This document shows, in pieces, positions 36,180 to 49,608 of a stretch of 64,000 bases of DNA. The DNA lies in NCBI RefSeq assembly GCF_024205745.1, contig NZ_CP073117.1:248001-312000 (forward strand), in the 5' to 3' direction. The number at the start of each line of letters is the position of its first letter. The stretch's first letter is position 1. The notes under the pieces are model-generated. The model made no database searches. It saw nothing but the letters and a program-made list of their open reading frames with translations, and had not been told where the DNA came from. The position numbers were made by a program, and so were the translations under genes. This DNA comes from Neisseria subflava (GTDB taxonomy: Bacteria > Pseudomonadota > Gammaproteobacteria > Burkholderiales > Neisseriaceae).

Positions 36180-37487
36180 TTATTCAACCCGTAAATCCAG
36201 CATCAGCTTTTCAGCCGCGGCAAAGCCTGACTGAACTGCAGCTTCCAATGTTGCCGGATAGCGCGGATGGAGATAGTCGCCGGCCGGATAAATACGGCGA
36301 TGGTGCAGCCATGAGAAATCAGGTTGTACAAAATCAACCGTTGCCGCCGTAGTCGCGCGTTTTTCCGTAATAATGCGTACGGCTTCAGGCTTGCCCAAAT
36401 CCGGACAAACCCGCTTAATGTCCGCATGAATTTTTTCGGCTAAATCTTTATCCTTCCAAGCTTCGGTGTAATCGGAAACGCTGATGACAACCGCAACTTC
36501 ATTATCCGGCAAACCCAACGCCCCCCGATGCAGTACCCATTGCGCCGTACCATCAGAAAACCCGGTTAAAGGTGCAGGCAGTTTGACTGCTTGAGCATAA
36601 CGCAAATAAACCGTAGTAATCGCATGATAGTACAACGATTGATAGGCCGTCTGAATATAGTCAGGCGTATCTTTAGGCAGAAGTGCGTCAACATGATATG
36701 GCGCAACAGCCAAAATCACCGCATCAAATATTTCACCATTGATTTCAATTCGGCCATCAATATGATGGTTTAAATGGGAAACACGAGTTTCAAGATGTAT
36801 CTTTGCACCATGCTTGTGCAGAAAATCCAAAGCCGGTTCGGCTACGATCCGCCCCAAATCCTGCTTAGGCAAAAGATAATCGCTGTTCGCCTTTTCAGAC
36901 CATACGCCATCATTCAATACATTACATAAAATGCGCAACGATGCCTGTTCTAACGGCGTATTTAAAGCACCCCAAACCAAAGGTTGCCAAAATTGGCCAA
37001 GCAGGCTGCGGGGAACATTTCGTGTTCTCAACCACTTCGCAACCGTCAAATCGGTTTTATGATGAGCTGCCCAACGTTGCAAAGCCGACATATCCGACAG
37101 CAATTTGATTTTCAATGAAAAAGAAAGATTTTTCGCACGTAGGATGCCGACAAGCAAATGCCAAGGTGCAGGCAGAGAGGCCGTCTGAAACTGCAATCCT
37201 TCATGGATGTACCATTGCAAAGGCTGGCGTAAAAAGACTGATTCAGGTTGAATGCCAATATGTTGCATTAAAGTTTGAACACCATGATACGCACCCAACA
37301 AGATATGCTGCCCATTATCCAAAAAGCTGAATCCATCATCTTTCTCAGCCAAGGCACGCGCCCTACCGCCAGCCTGTCTCCCGGCCTCAAACAAAGAAAT
37401 ATCAGCTAGATGAATCAGGGAAACCGCCGCAGACAAACCTGCCCAACCGGCTCCAATCACAGCAATTTTTGGACGCTTAGTATTCAT
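36180..37487 (-). CDS. hpnE: Hydroxysqualene dehydroxylase HpnE
   Basis: A 435-residue FAD-dependent amine-oxidase-fold enzyme with the dinucleotide motif IGAGWAGLSAA at the N-terminus and DNGQHILLGAYH typical of HpnE. It reduces hydroxysqualene to squalene in the HpnCDE route. Phytoene-desaturase-like relatives are the main alternative, but the partner gene favours HpnE. The start overlaps the hpnD stop (ATGA), so the pair is coupled. Two DUS lie in frame at 36644-36655 and 37178-37189. Confidence 0.87.
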   Translation of the reverse strand: MNTKRPKIAVIGAGWAGLSAAVSLIHLADISLFEAGRQAGGRARALAEKDDGFSFLDNGQHILLGAYHGVQTLMQHIGIQPESVFLRQPLQWYIHEGLQFQTASLPAPWHLLVGILRAKNLSFSLKIKLLSDMSALQRWAAHHKTDLTVAKWLRTRNVPRSLLGQFWQPLVWGALNTPLEQASLRILCNVLNDGVWSEKANSDYLLPKQDLGRIVAEPALDFLHKHGAKIHLETRVSHLNHHIDGRIEINGEIFDAVILAVAPYHVDALLPKDTPDYIQTAYQSLYYHAITTVYLRYAQAVKLPAPLTGFSDGTAQWVLHRGALGLPDNEVAVVISVSDYTEAWKDKDLAEKIHADIKRVCPDLGKPEAVRIITEKRATTAATVDFVQPDFSWLHHRRIYPAGDYLHPRYPATLEAAVQSGFAAAEKLMLDLRVE

Positions 37488-38332
37488 GGTTTAAATCCAA
37501 ACAGCCAAGTTTTCAAAGCAATACGTTTTTTACGGGGAGAAGGAATCGCAATTTTATAAGTCAAAACATTTTGCGCACCATCACGGTCGATTTCATTCAA
37601 CAACGCATAATAAATAGCCGCCATAATCAGGCCGACTTTTTGCGATTTCTTATCCTCAGCCGGCAAAAGCAACATCGCTTCACGATAAGTTTCACGCGCC
37701 CTATTCACTTGAAATTGCATTAATTTTGCAAAATTATCTGTCGGTTTGCACTGCATAATTACGTTGGCAGGCACGTCAAACTTCTGCATTTCCTCTATCG
37801 GCAGATAAATTCTTCCCTGTCGCGCATCTTCGCCCACATCGCGAATAATGTTTGTCAACTGCAAAGCCAAGCCCATTTTGTCCGCATATTCCAAAGTTTG
37901 GAGATTTGAAAAACCTAAAATCCGCGCAATAAGACGCCCTACTACCCCTGCAACACGGTGGCAATACAGCTTTAATTCATCAAAACTACCATAACGAGCC
38001 TGCTCCAAATCCATCTGCATGCCATCAATCAAAGCTTCAAATTCATTCTTCGGCAAGTCAAAATTTGCCCGAATATCTTTTAAAGCCTGATGAACGGGAT
38101 GCTCAGGCATCTCATTGTTAAAGACTTTCTCCAAATCAATGCGCCACCAATTCAACGTTATCTGAGCTACATTTGGATCGGTACAGCCATCAACCACATC
38201 ATCTAGTTCGCGACAAAAAGCATATAAAACAGTGATCGCATTTCGTTTTTCTACCGATAAAAAACGAAAGCCGGATAAAAAACTGGAATGGCTTTCTGCA
38301 GCCTTTTGATGACAATAATCCAAAGCAAGCAC
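37484..38332 (-). CDS. hpnD: Presqualene diphosphate synthase HpnD
   Basis: A 282-residue trans-isoprenyl synthase (squalene/phytoene synthase family). Both Asp-rich motifs are present: ELDDVVD near residue 45 and DVGEDARQGRIYLP near residue 165. It joins two farnesyl diphosphates into presqualene diphosphate. It is the first gene of the hpnD-hpnE pair. The HpnC partner, which makes hydroxysqualene, is not in this window. Confidence 0.88.
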   Translation of the reverse strand: MLALDYCHQKAAESHSSFLSGFRFLSVEKRNAITVLYAFCRELDDVVDGCTDPNVAQITLNWWRIDLEKVFNNEMPEHPVHQALKDIRANFDLPKNEFEALIDGMQMDLEQARYGSFDELKLYCHRVAGVVGRLIARILGFSNLQTLEYADKMGLALQLTNIIRDVGEDARQGRIYLPIEEMQKFDVPANVIMQCKPTDNFAKLMQFQVNRARETYREAMLLLPAEDKKSQKVGLIMAAIYYALLNEIDRDGAQNVLTYKIAIPSPRKKRIALKTWLFGFKP

Positions 38333-38424
38333 TGTGTATCCTAAAAATATCGTTATAAATAATTAGCAGGGATTTTATCTGTATTTAAAAAAGTACGCCA
38401 ATATCAAAAATTCATCTTACAATA

Positions 38425-38466
38425 AGGCCGTCTGAAAGCTGATGTTAAGTATCTTTCAGACGGCCT
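38425..38466 (-). terminator. DUS-pair hairpin after the prepilin remnant
   Basis: AGGCCGTCTGAAAG (38425-38438) with CTTTCAGACGGCCT (38453-38466). Confidence 0.7.
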
Positions 38467-38472
38467 AATATC

Positions 38473-38583
38473 CTACGTCGCCACTATCGAAACCACCAGC
38501 ATCACCACCAGCAGCTGTATCAAAGAGTAGCCCCTCTGCACAGTTGTCCCATTCCGTTTTCCGTCAAATACCTTTAAGTACAT
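38473..38583 (-). pseudogene. Truncated type IV prepilin-like gene (N-terminal 36 residues)
   Basis: Starts MYLKVFDGKRNG and runs into the prepilin-peptidase site RG|YSLIQLLVVMLVVSI, then stops (TAG) inside the hydrophobic helix. Position +5 is Gln instead of the conserved Glu. GGGA precedes the ATG at normal spacing. A real pilin would continue for another 90-130 residues, so this is a remnant or a very short prepilin-like peptide. It follows comE in the same direction. Confidence 0.6.
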
Positions 38584-38764
38584 ATCTTTAATTCCCTTTA
38601 TCTTTTTATCCCCATCCGACAGGATGGCTATCCGTTTGTCCCTTTTCACCCAATGGCCCCCATTGGTCCAAGCTCTCATTGCCGGCCCCATACAAAGCCG
38701 CCCGTCAGCCCGAACCGGCAAACGGTTCGGCATCAGGGCGGCGTACGGCAGTTAACCGTCAGGC

Positions 38765-39052
38765 TTATTTTTTCACGGCAGGCTGTGCGGTCTTAGGCGC
38801 GGCAGAAGAAACCGTCGCCTCCGCCTTCAACTTGTTCAGCACCGCATCACCGATGCCCTTCACGTTTTTCAGCTCCTCCACCGATTTGAACGCACCGTTC
38901 TTCTGACGGTATTCCACAATCGATTTCGCCTTAGCCGGGCCGATACCCGGCAAGGCCTCCAGTTCGGCAGAAGACGCGGTATTGATGTTCACGGCAGCCA
39001 AAGAGAACGCTGCACAGACGGCGGCAAATGCACCAAATAAAAATTTCTTCAT
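38765..39052 (-). CDS. comE: ComE (ComEA-type) periplasmic DNA-uptake protein
   Basis: A 95-residue protein with a signal peptide cut near SLAA (about residue 19) and a double helix-hairpin-helix domain (LEALPGIGPAKAKSIV and LKNVKGIGDAVLNKL). It binds incoming DNA in the periplasm during transformation. In gonococci, comE occurs in several copies linked to rRNA operons, and this copy lies just past a 5S gene. The start at MKKFLFG has GGGA upstream; MGKNLMKKF, five codons earlier, is possible. Confidence 0.92.
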   Translation of the reverse strand: MKKFLFGAFAAVCAAFSLAAVNINTASSAELEALPGIGPAKAKSIVEYRQKNGAFKSVEELKNVKGIGDAVLNKLKAEATVSSAAPKTAQPAVKK

Positions 39053-39320
39053 CAGATTTTTTCCCATAACATATTTGATTGAATCAGTCATAAAGTCTAC
39101 CGAATGGTTTTATCCCACTCTGTAAACACTGCACATACGCAGATAGGGCAACAGCCTATACCCGCATAAATGCTTACGACATATTAACGCAAATATCGTT
39201 TGATTTCAAATATTCTAAACAGTTAACCGTAACTTTCGGTACTTTTGTTCAAGAATAACAACAGGGCAATCATACAATACCTGTTACCCATCACCAAACC
39301 GACAGAAACGACAGGCATGT
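39053..39320. other. Spacer between comE and the rRNA operon end
   Basis: No convincing ORF, repeat or DUS is seen here. It presumably holds the comE promoter. Confidence 0.4.
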
Positions 39321-39350
39321 AAAAAGCCCCCGACATTAGTCGGGGGCTTC
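39321..39350 (-). terminator. rRNA operon terminator
   Basis: AAGCCCCCGAC with GTCGGGGGCTT around ATTA. Read on the minus strand it ends in a T5 run, just past the 5S gene. Confidence 0.9.
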
Positions 39351-39360
39351 AGAATGGGTG

Positions 39361-39473
39361 TTTGGCGGTGACCTACTTTCACATGGAAGAACCACACTAT
39401 CATCGGCGCTGAGTCGTTTCACGGTCCTGTTCGGGATGGGAAGGCGTGGGACCAACTCGCTATGGCCGCCAAA
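39361..39473 (-). rRNA. rrf: 5S ribosomal RNA
   Basis: The minus strand begins TTTGGCGGCCATAGCGAG and ends in GTAGGTCACCGCCAAAC; the two ends pair as helix I. The internal CCCATCCCGAACAG is diagnostic for 5S. Ends are approximate by a few bases. Confidence 0.95.
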
Positions 39474-39570
39474 CTTAAACTGTTACAAATCGGTAAAGCC
39501 TTAATCAATTATTTGGTGATGACTGAATCAGTCAGTAAGCTTTTATCTTTTGAAGTTCTTCAAATGATAG

Positions 39571-42455
<2,885 letters not shown>

Positions 42456-42804
42456 TCTATCATTTCAAGAACCTCTTTGACTTCGTTTGCCTACCCGTTG
42501 ACTAGGGAAGCAAACTTGAAATTCCTACTTTGATAAAGCTTACTGCTTTGTTGTGTCTTAATCCTGCCTTTTGTGTTTCAGGATTAAGTCGATACAATCA
42601 TCACCCAAATACTGTGTTTGTTTTCTTTTCTCTTGTGAGAGATTTTTTATCCTTTGCAAAGAACAAAAAATCAAAACAAACTCATTGTCTTTGTTTGTTG
42701 ATTTCGGCTTTCCAATTTGTTAAAGATCGATGCGTCGATATTTCACTTCGCAAATCAAAATAAGCTGCTAAGTATAGCAGGCTTCCTTTGATTTGTAAAG
42801 TTCT

Positions 42805-42880
42805 TGGTGGAGGCAAACGGGATCGAACCGATGACCCCCTGCTTGCAAAGCAGGTGCTCTACCAACTGAGCTATGCCCCC
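42805..42880 (-). tRNA. tRNA-Ala (anticodon TGC)
   Basis: A 76-base cloverleaf on the minus strand starting GGGGGCATAGCTCAG with anticodon loop TTTGCAA, a normal T-arm and an encoded CCA. It lies in the 16S-23S spacer. Confidence 0.97.
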
Positions 42881-42885
42881 GTTCT

Positions 42886-42962
<77 letters not shown>

Positions 42963-43064
42963 GGATTCTCTTCTTAAGCGAATCTTGTCTTCACTCAAGC
43001 TTTTCTCTTCCGCATCTTTTACAGTTTACCGATAAGTGTGAATGCATCAGACCTCTTCTTTCTC

Positions 43065-44609
<1,545 letters not shown>

Positions 44610-44696
44610 ATCTCTAACTTATAACTTCTGGTCTGCTTCAAAGAAACCGACAGGACAATGTCTAAAACATCATCTTGTCTGTCTTTCAAACAGTGT

Positions 44697-44743
44697 GAGG
44701 CCTAATGCACTCACACTTATCGGTAATCTGTTTTTTAAAGAGC
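44697..44743 (-). promoter_or_regulatory. rRNA leader: processing-stem arm and boxA
   Basis: 44697-44724 is the upstream arm of the 16S processing stem. GCTCTTTAAAAAAC (44730-44743, minus strand) fits the boxA antitermination site bound by NusB, whose gene is at 50627-51055. Confidence 0.8.
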
Positions 44744-44750
44744 GAATCGA

Positions 44751-44778
44751 ATTATACAGTACATTTAGCAAATGTCAA
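44751..44778 (-). promoter_or_regulatory. rRNA operon promoter
   Basis: On the minus strand: consensus -35 TTGACA (44773-44778), 16-base spacer, consensus -10 TATAAT (44751-44756), then boxA and the leader. Confidence 0.93.
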
Positions 44779-45131
44779 CTAAAATTATCGAAAATTTCAA
44801 CCAACTGTGTTATACTGTCTGCTTCGTTTTCTTCACCGCGTCAGCAGCGAAGAACCGAACTATACGCCTCACAACAAAACCAGTCAACACCCAATTTCAA
44901 AAAAAACTAAAAATTTTCACAACTATCTGTATTTAAATAATTTAAAATTTATTGAATTTTATCATTCAATAGATAAACCAGATATCCTAAGATAAATAGT
45001 CCTGCGGCTTTGCTCTTATTTGCCACATTCAACACTCTATATCTCTATATTACTGGCGCTTTAGTCCCATCTACTCTTACAATCTCTACTTTCTCCAATA
45101 AAACAATCATAAATTTAGAATAGTCCCTATT
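44779..45131. other. AT-rich spacer between the rRNA promoter and the TPR/glycosyltransferase gene
   Basis: Very AT-rich, with no DUS and no credible ORF. It must hold the upstream element of the rRNA promoter and the promoter of the rightward gene, but no clear -35/-10 pair is visible for the latter. Confidence 0.4.
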
Positions 45132-46361
45132 ATGAGCAACGAAAAGATTCAACAAAAATTTGAACAAGCATATCACTCTTTTATCGAAGAGGAAAATTAC
45201 GAGGAAGCGCTAAAACGTGCCGAGATTCTTTGCCTTCTCAATCCCCAATCTGTCGAATTTCATCATAAAGTTGCTTATGCCTATCTAAAGCAATTGAAAT
45301 GGGAAAAAGCCATTGAGGCTGAAATGAAAACGTTAGATCTGGATAGTACCTATATCCCCGCTTTGGATTTACTTGCACATGCTTACGGCGCTCTAGATAA
45401 TTGGGAAAAAACCGGGTTTTACGGTCATCAGGCTTTGGTTCTAAAAGACAAAGCCATTCCAAACCTAAAATATGAAATCATTCCGACACCAGCTCCAAAA
45501 AACGGCAAACGGATTATCTCCTTTTCTTTATTTGGCAATAATTCCAAATATATCGAGCCTGCCGTCTTAAATACCCAGCTTGCGCCTGTGCTTTTCCCAG
45601 GTTGGACATGTCGTTTTTATGTCGACGATTCTGTATCGGCTGAAGCTGTTCAACGATTTAGAAATAACGGAGCAGAAGTAATTAAGGTTGGCGCACCATT
45701 AGACAACTGGCCGGGTACGATGTGGCGCTTTCTTGCCATTAATGATCCCGAGGTTGAATACGTTATTTTCCGTGATGCAGATTCTATTATTTGCTATCGT
45801 GATGCAGCGGCCGTATCCGAATGGATAAAAAGTGGCACCCTATTCCACACTATTCGTGACTCAGGCTCGCATACTGCCCTGATTCTTGCGGGTATGTGGG
45901 GCTCTAAAGCGGGTGCAGTCCCAGATATGCAGGAAAGAATTCAGAATTTTGTCGACGAGGGCTACCCTTCCAGACATTTTGCCGACCAAGATTTTCTAGA
46001 AAAAGAATTGTGGGCCTATATCCGTCAGAATCTGTTTGCACATGACAGATTATTTGATTTCTGTAATGCACACGAAATTCCCGGCGAGTTCTACTCTAAT
46101 TATCAAATCGCTTTCAGCGAAGGGGTTACCAGCTTTAACGCAACGACTGATTATGAAGACGGCAGTCTGGCAAGATGGACGCTGTACTCTAGTGCTTCTC
46201 CTTTGGTCAATCCGGACTACTCGCTCAACGTTGTTCCTGAATTTAAAGTCTGCAGTTATGTGACTGAAGTGAAAAACGGGGTGGTTTCAGCATTCCTACC
46301 GAAGAGATATGGCAATGCGATTAAAGCAAAACTGGCCAGAATCAACATCGAACAAATTTAA
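45132..46361 (+). CDS. TPR protein with a glycosyltransferase-like (GT-A) domain
   Basis: A 409-residue protein with no signal peptide. About three TPR units fill residues 9-107 (alternating A/Y/L positions such as NYEEALKRAEILCLLNP and WEKAIEAEMKTLDLD). From residue 125 on, a domain with IISFSLFGNN, a long alpha/beta core and FRDADSI (Asp215-Ala-Asp217) resembles the DxD metal site of GT-A glycosyltransferases; HFADQDFLEKEL could be the acceptor-side motif. The gene is visibly richer in A/T than its neighbours, has no DUS and lacks a clear ribosome site, all consistent with acquisition. I do not know its substrate; surface glycan or protein glycosylation is a guess. Confidence 0.6.
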   Translation: MSNEKIQQKFEQAYHSFIEEENYEEALKRAEILCLLNPQSVEFHHKVAYAYLKQLKWEKAIEAEMKTLDLDSTYIPALDLLAHAYGALDNWEKTGFYGHQALVLKDKAIPNLKYEIIPTPAPKNGKRIISFSLFGNNSKYIEPAVLNTQLAPVLFPGWTCRFYVDDSVSAEAVQRFRNNGAEVIKVGAPLDNWPGTMWRFLAINDPEVEYVIFRDADSIICYRDAAAVSEWIKSGTLFHTIRDSGSHTALILAGMWGSKAGAVPDMQERIQNFVDEGYPSRHFADQDFLEKELWAYIRQNLFAHDRLFDFCNAHEIPGEFYSNYQIAFSEGVTSFNATTDYEDGSLARWTLYSSASPLVNPDYSLNVVPEFKVCSYVTEVKNGVVSAFLPKRYGNAIKAKLARINIEQI

Positions 46362-46405
46362 TTTGATTTGATTCCTATATATCTCATTTAATGAACCCGT
46401 TATTT

Positions 46406-47584
46406 ATGAGCAAACACATTCTCCTCGGCATTACCGGCGGTATTGCGGCGTATAAATCTTGTGAACTGGTCAGGCTGCTGAAAAAGCAAGGACATTCAGT
46501 ATCAGTAGTGATGACGGATTCTGCGACAGAATTTGTCTCCCCACTGACTTTCCAAGCTTTAACCGGCAACCCTGTTTTATCGGATACCTATTCAGGTGCT
46601 GCCAATAATGGCATGGCGCACATCAATCTGACGCGTGAAGCTGACGCATTTCTTATTGCACCTGCGACTGCCAATACGATTGCCAAAATTGCCAACGGAT
46701 TGGCCGACAACCTGCTGACTACTTTAGCTGCAGCCAGAAAATGTCCTTTGGCCGTTGCGCCTGCAATGAATGTCGAAATGTGGGACAACCCTGCTAACCT
46801 ACGCAATATTGAGCAACTGGTTTCAGACGGCATTACCGTGTTTTACCCAAACAGTGGCGAACAGGCTTGCGGCGAAACAGGCACTGGCAGAATGGTCGAA
46901 GCAGTCGATCTGGCAGATTTGCTAGAGGATTTATGGACACCCAAGCTACTGAGCGGCAAAAAAGTTCTGATTACAGCCGGCGCAACGTTTGAAGCCATCG
47001 ACCCTGTCCGCGGCATTACCAATATTTCCAGCGGACAAATGGGCATGGCTTTAGCGCGCGCGTGCCGTGCTGCCGGAGCGAAAGTCACGCTGATTTACGG
47101 TCAAATTCAGACGGCCTTGCCAGCAGGCTTGGCTCATTCCGAACAAGCTGTCAGCGCAGAAGCCATGTATCAGGCAGTTCACCGCCATATCCATGAACAG
47201 GATGTCTTTATTTCCGTTGCAGCCGTTGCAGACTACAAAGTCAAAAACAGCAGCAATGAGAAACTGAAGAAAAACGGCAATCAGCCCCCGGTTATCGAAC
47301 TGACGGAAAATCCGGACATTCTCGCATCTGTTGCCGCCTTGCCTTCTCCACCATTCTGCGTCGGCTTTGCTGCCGAAAGCCATCAAGTCTTGGAATTTGC
47401 TCGGGCAAAACGTTTGCGCAAAAACGTACCGATGCTGGTAGCCAACCAAGTTTCCGTTTCCATGGGTAAGCCAACCAATCAAATCACCATTATTGATGAC
47501 CTTGCCGAAACCTCATTTCCGGAAACATCCAAACGCCAAGCAGCAGATGAAATCGTCAAACGTTTGACTGAATTGTTGGCTTGA
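46406..47584 (+). CDS. coaBC: Bifunctional CoaBC (phosphopantothenoylcysteine synthetase/decarboxylase)
   Basis: A 392-residue fusion of CoaC (flavin decarboxylase, about 1-180) and CoaB (ligase, about 185-392), two steps of coenzyme A synthesis. CoaC marks: ITGGIAAYK, the His in MAHINL, APAMNVEMW and the Cys loop EQACGETGTGRM. CoaB marks: ITAGATFEAIDPVRGITN and the KKNG segment. The start at MSKHILLG fits the family; MNPLF five codons earlier (46391) is also possible and neither has a clear ribosome site. An AT-dialect DUS (46822-46833) and an AG one (47106-47117) lie in frame. Confidence 0.94.
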   Translation: MSKHILLGITGGIAAYKSCELVRLLKKQGHSVSVVMTDSATEFVSPLTFQALTGNPVLSDTYSGAANNGMAHINLTREADAFLIAPATANTIAKIANGLADNLLTTLAAARKCPLAVAPAMNVEMWDNPANLRNIEQLVSDGITVFYPNSGEQACGETGTGRMVEAVDLADLLEDLWTPKLLSGKKVLITAGATFEAIDPVRGITNISSGQMGMALARACRAAGAKVTLIYGQIQTALPAGLAHSEQAVSAEAMYQAVHRHIHEQDVFISVAAVADYKVKNSSNEKLKKNGNQPPVIELTENPDILASVAALPSPPFCVGFAAESHQVLEFARAKRLRKNVPMLVANQVSVSMGKPTNQITIIDDLAETSFPETSKRQAADEIVKRLTELLA

Positions 47585-47591
47585 TCAAACC

Positions 47592-47625
47592 AAAGGCCGT
47601 CTGAAAATTTTTTCAGACGGCCTTT
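47592..47625. terminator. DUS-pair terminator between coaBC and era
   Basis: AAAGGCCGTCTGAAAA with TTTTCAGACGGCCTTT around a 2-base loop; it serves convergent genes. Confidence 0.85.
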
Positions 47626-47641
47626 GTTCAAACACATTAAA

Positions 47642-48571
47642 TTACAAGCCCAATTCGCGCAGAAAACGAATATCATCTGCCCAACCGGATTTTACTTTCA
47701 CCCAAATCTTCAAGAAGACTTTGGTATCAAACAATTTTTCCATATCAAGGCGGGCTTCAGTAGAAATTTTCTTCAATTTCTCCCCACCCTTGCCAATCAA
47801 AATCGCCTTTTGGCTGTCTTTATCGACCAACACCGCGATATAAATGCGGAACAGTCCGCTTTCCTCTTCCTCAAACTGCTCCACTTCAACATTCATCGCA
47901 TACGGCAGCTCTTCGCCCAAATAGCGGAACAATTTTTCGCGCACAATCTCCATCGCCAGGAATCGGCTGGATTTATCCGTCACCATATCTTCCGGATACA
48001 TCGGGATACTTTCCGGCAGATACGGCTTGAGCAGTTCCAGCAGATTGGCAATACGCAGGCCATGTTTCGCGCTGACTGCCTCGCTGGCGGCAAATTCAAA
48101 CTCTTGGCGCACTTCATTAATAAACGCCTCAAGCGCAAATTTGTCTTTGGCTTTGTCTTTATCGATTTTATTGACCACCAATACCACAGGCGTATGCTTA
48201 GGCAACTGCTTCAATACCACGCGGTCGGCATCGGTAAAGCGCATGGCTTCCACCACAAAAACCACCACATCCACGCCGCTCAACGCTTCGGTTACGTTTT
48301 GATTAAGACGGTCATTCAAAGCATTACGGTGATTGGTTTGAAAACCCGGCGTATCGACAAACACAAATTGCGCCGTGTCGTCGGTGTAAATACCGGTTAC
48401 ACGGTTGCGCGTGGTTTGTGCTTTTTTACTGGTAATACTGATTTTCTGACCGATTAGATGATTCATCAGCGTGGATTTGCCGACATTCGGGCGACCCACG
48501 ATGGCTACAAAGCCGCAACGATAATCTGTCGGGTGTTGCGACTCGTTTTGCAAAAAGGTTTCGATATCCAT
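47642..48571 (-). CDS. era: GTPase Era
   Basis: A 309-residue GTPase needed for 30S ribosome maturation. G1 is GRPNVGKS, G3 DTPG and G4 NKID, and the C-terminal KH domain contains ILIGKGGEKLKKI, which binds the 16S 3' end. It lies downstream of rnc in the same direction, the common rnc-era arrangement. Confidence 0.97.
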   Translation of the reverse strand: MDIETFLQNESQHPTDYRCGFVAIVGRPNVGKSTLMNHLIGQKISITSKKAQTTRNRVTGIYTDDTAQFVFVDTPGFQTNHRNALNDRLNQNVTEALSGVDVVVFVVEAMRFTDADRVVLKQLPKHTPVVLVVNKIDKDKAKDKFALEAFINEVRQEFEFAASEAVSAKHGLRIANLLELLKPYLPESIPMYPEDMVTDKSSRFLAMEIVREKLFRYLGEELPYAMNVEVEQFEEEESGLFRIYIAVLVDKDSQKAILIGKGGEKLKKISTEARLDMEKLFDTKVFLKIWVKVKSGWADDIRFLRELGL

Positions 48572-48593
48572 TTATATATGACTTTCTTGATTG

Positions 48594-48633
48594 TTTCAGA
48601 CGGCCTTTGCATTTTCTCAAAGGCCGTCTGAAA
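48594..48633 (-). terminator. Inverted-orientation DUS hairpin between rnc and era
   Basis: TTTCAGACGGCCTTTG (48594-48609) with CAAAGGCCGTCTGAAA (48618-48633). It lies between co-directional genes, so it may only attenuate. Confidence 0.6.
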
Positions 48634-48635
48634 TA

Positions 48636-49355
48636 TTATTTTTTAGCTTTTTTCAAAGGAAACTTCTGTTCCAACCATTCTAAGGCTTCACATGCCGCTT
48701 TTTGCTCGGCCACTTTCCGACTGCTGCCGCGTGCATTGCAGATGAAACCAAGTTCGCCCAAATCACAGGAAATCACAAACATCGCATCAGCCGTCTGCTC
48801 CGCCTGCTCTTCGATTCGGTATTTTGGCAGGGCAAAGCGGCGTGCCTGCAAGGCTTCCTGCAAAGCGGTTTTACTGTCTTTCTTGCCGATATTCAAATCC
48901 GCACGTTTCACGCGTTCCGCAAACAAATGGCGCACCACTTTTTCCGCCGCAGAAAAATCCGCGTCAAAGCTGACCGCCGCAAACATCGCCTCCATCGCGT
49001 CAGCCAAAATCGAAGGCCGTCTGAAACCGCCGCTCTTCAACTCGCCGGCACCCAAATACAAACCGTCGCCAACATTCATTTCCAACGCGATTTCAGCCAA
49101 TACACCTTCATTCACTAAAGCCGCGCGCATCCGCGACAACTCGCCTTCCGACAATTTCGGAAACGCGTCAAACAACATCCGCGCCACGGAATAGTTCAAA
49201 ATCGAATCGCCGACAAATTCAAAACGCTCATTGTGTTTGGCATTGTAGCTGCGGTGGGTCAAAGCCTGCTGAAGCAGCTCAATATTGCGGAACTCATAGC
49301 CCAGACGCTTTTGAATCGCTCGATGCGCCTGCTGTTTGAGCAAATCAGGTTTCAT
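48636..49355 (-). CDS. rnc: Ribonuclease III
   Basis: A 239-residue double-strand RNA endonuclease that processes rRNA precursors, such as the stems seen around 16S and 23S here. The catalytic signature NERFEFVGDSIL is at 42-53, a second acidic site at DAMEAMFAAV, and a dsRNA-binding domain at about 155-225. A DUS in frame (49014-49025) encodes part of GFRRPS. Confidence 0.97.
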   Translation of the reverse strand: MKPDLLKQQAHRAIQKRLGYEFRNIELLQQALTHRSYNAKHNERFEFVGDSILNYSVARMLFDAFPKLSEGELSRMRAALVNEGVLAEIALEMNVGDGLYLGAGELKSGGFRRPSILADAMEAMFAAVSFDADFSAAEKVVRHLFAERVKRADLNIGKKDSKTALQEALQARRFALPKYRIEEQAEQTADAMFVISCDLGELGFICNARGSSRKVAEQKAACEALEWLEQKFPLKKAKK

Positions 49356-49608
49356 TCCATACTTTCAAAAAACAGCCGGAAAGCACGCCTCATCCGCAGT
49401 GAAACAAAATAAAAAGGCTACACCGGCAACTTTTTTATTTTGGCTCATTGTTTCTTACGTCCCTCAAGCCGATAAACAATCAAAAGCCGTCATGTTCAAA
49501 CCTGACGGCACTTACCGACATTGTACCATCAAACCGCCCCTGCACACATCCGTGCGGAAAAGCGGCGAATCGTGTAAAATCATGCCAAATCATCTCTTTG
49601 TCAACTCC

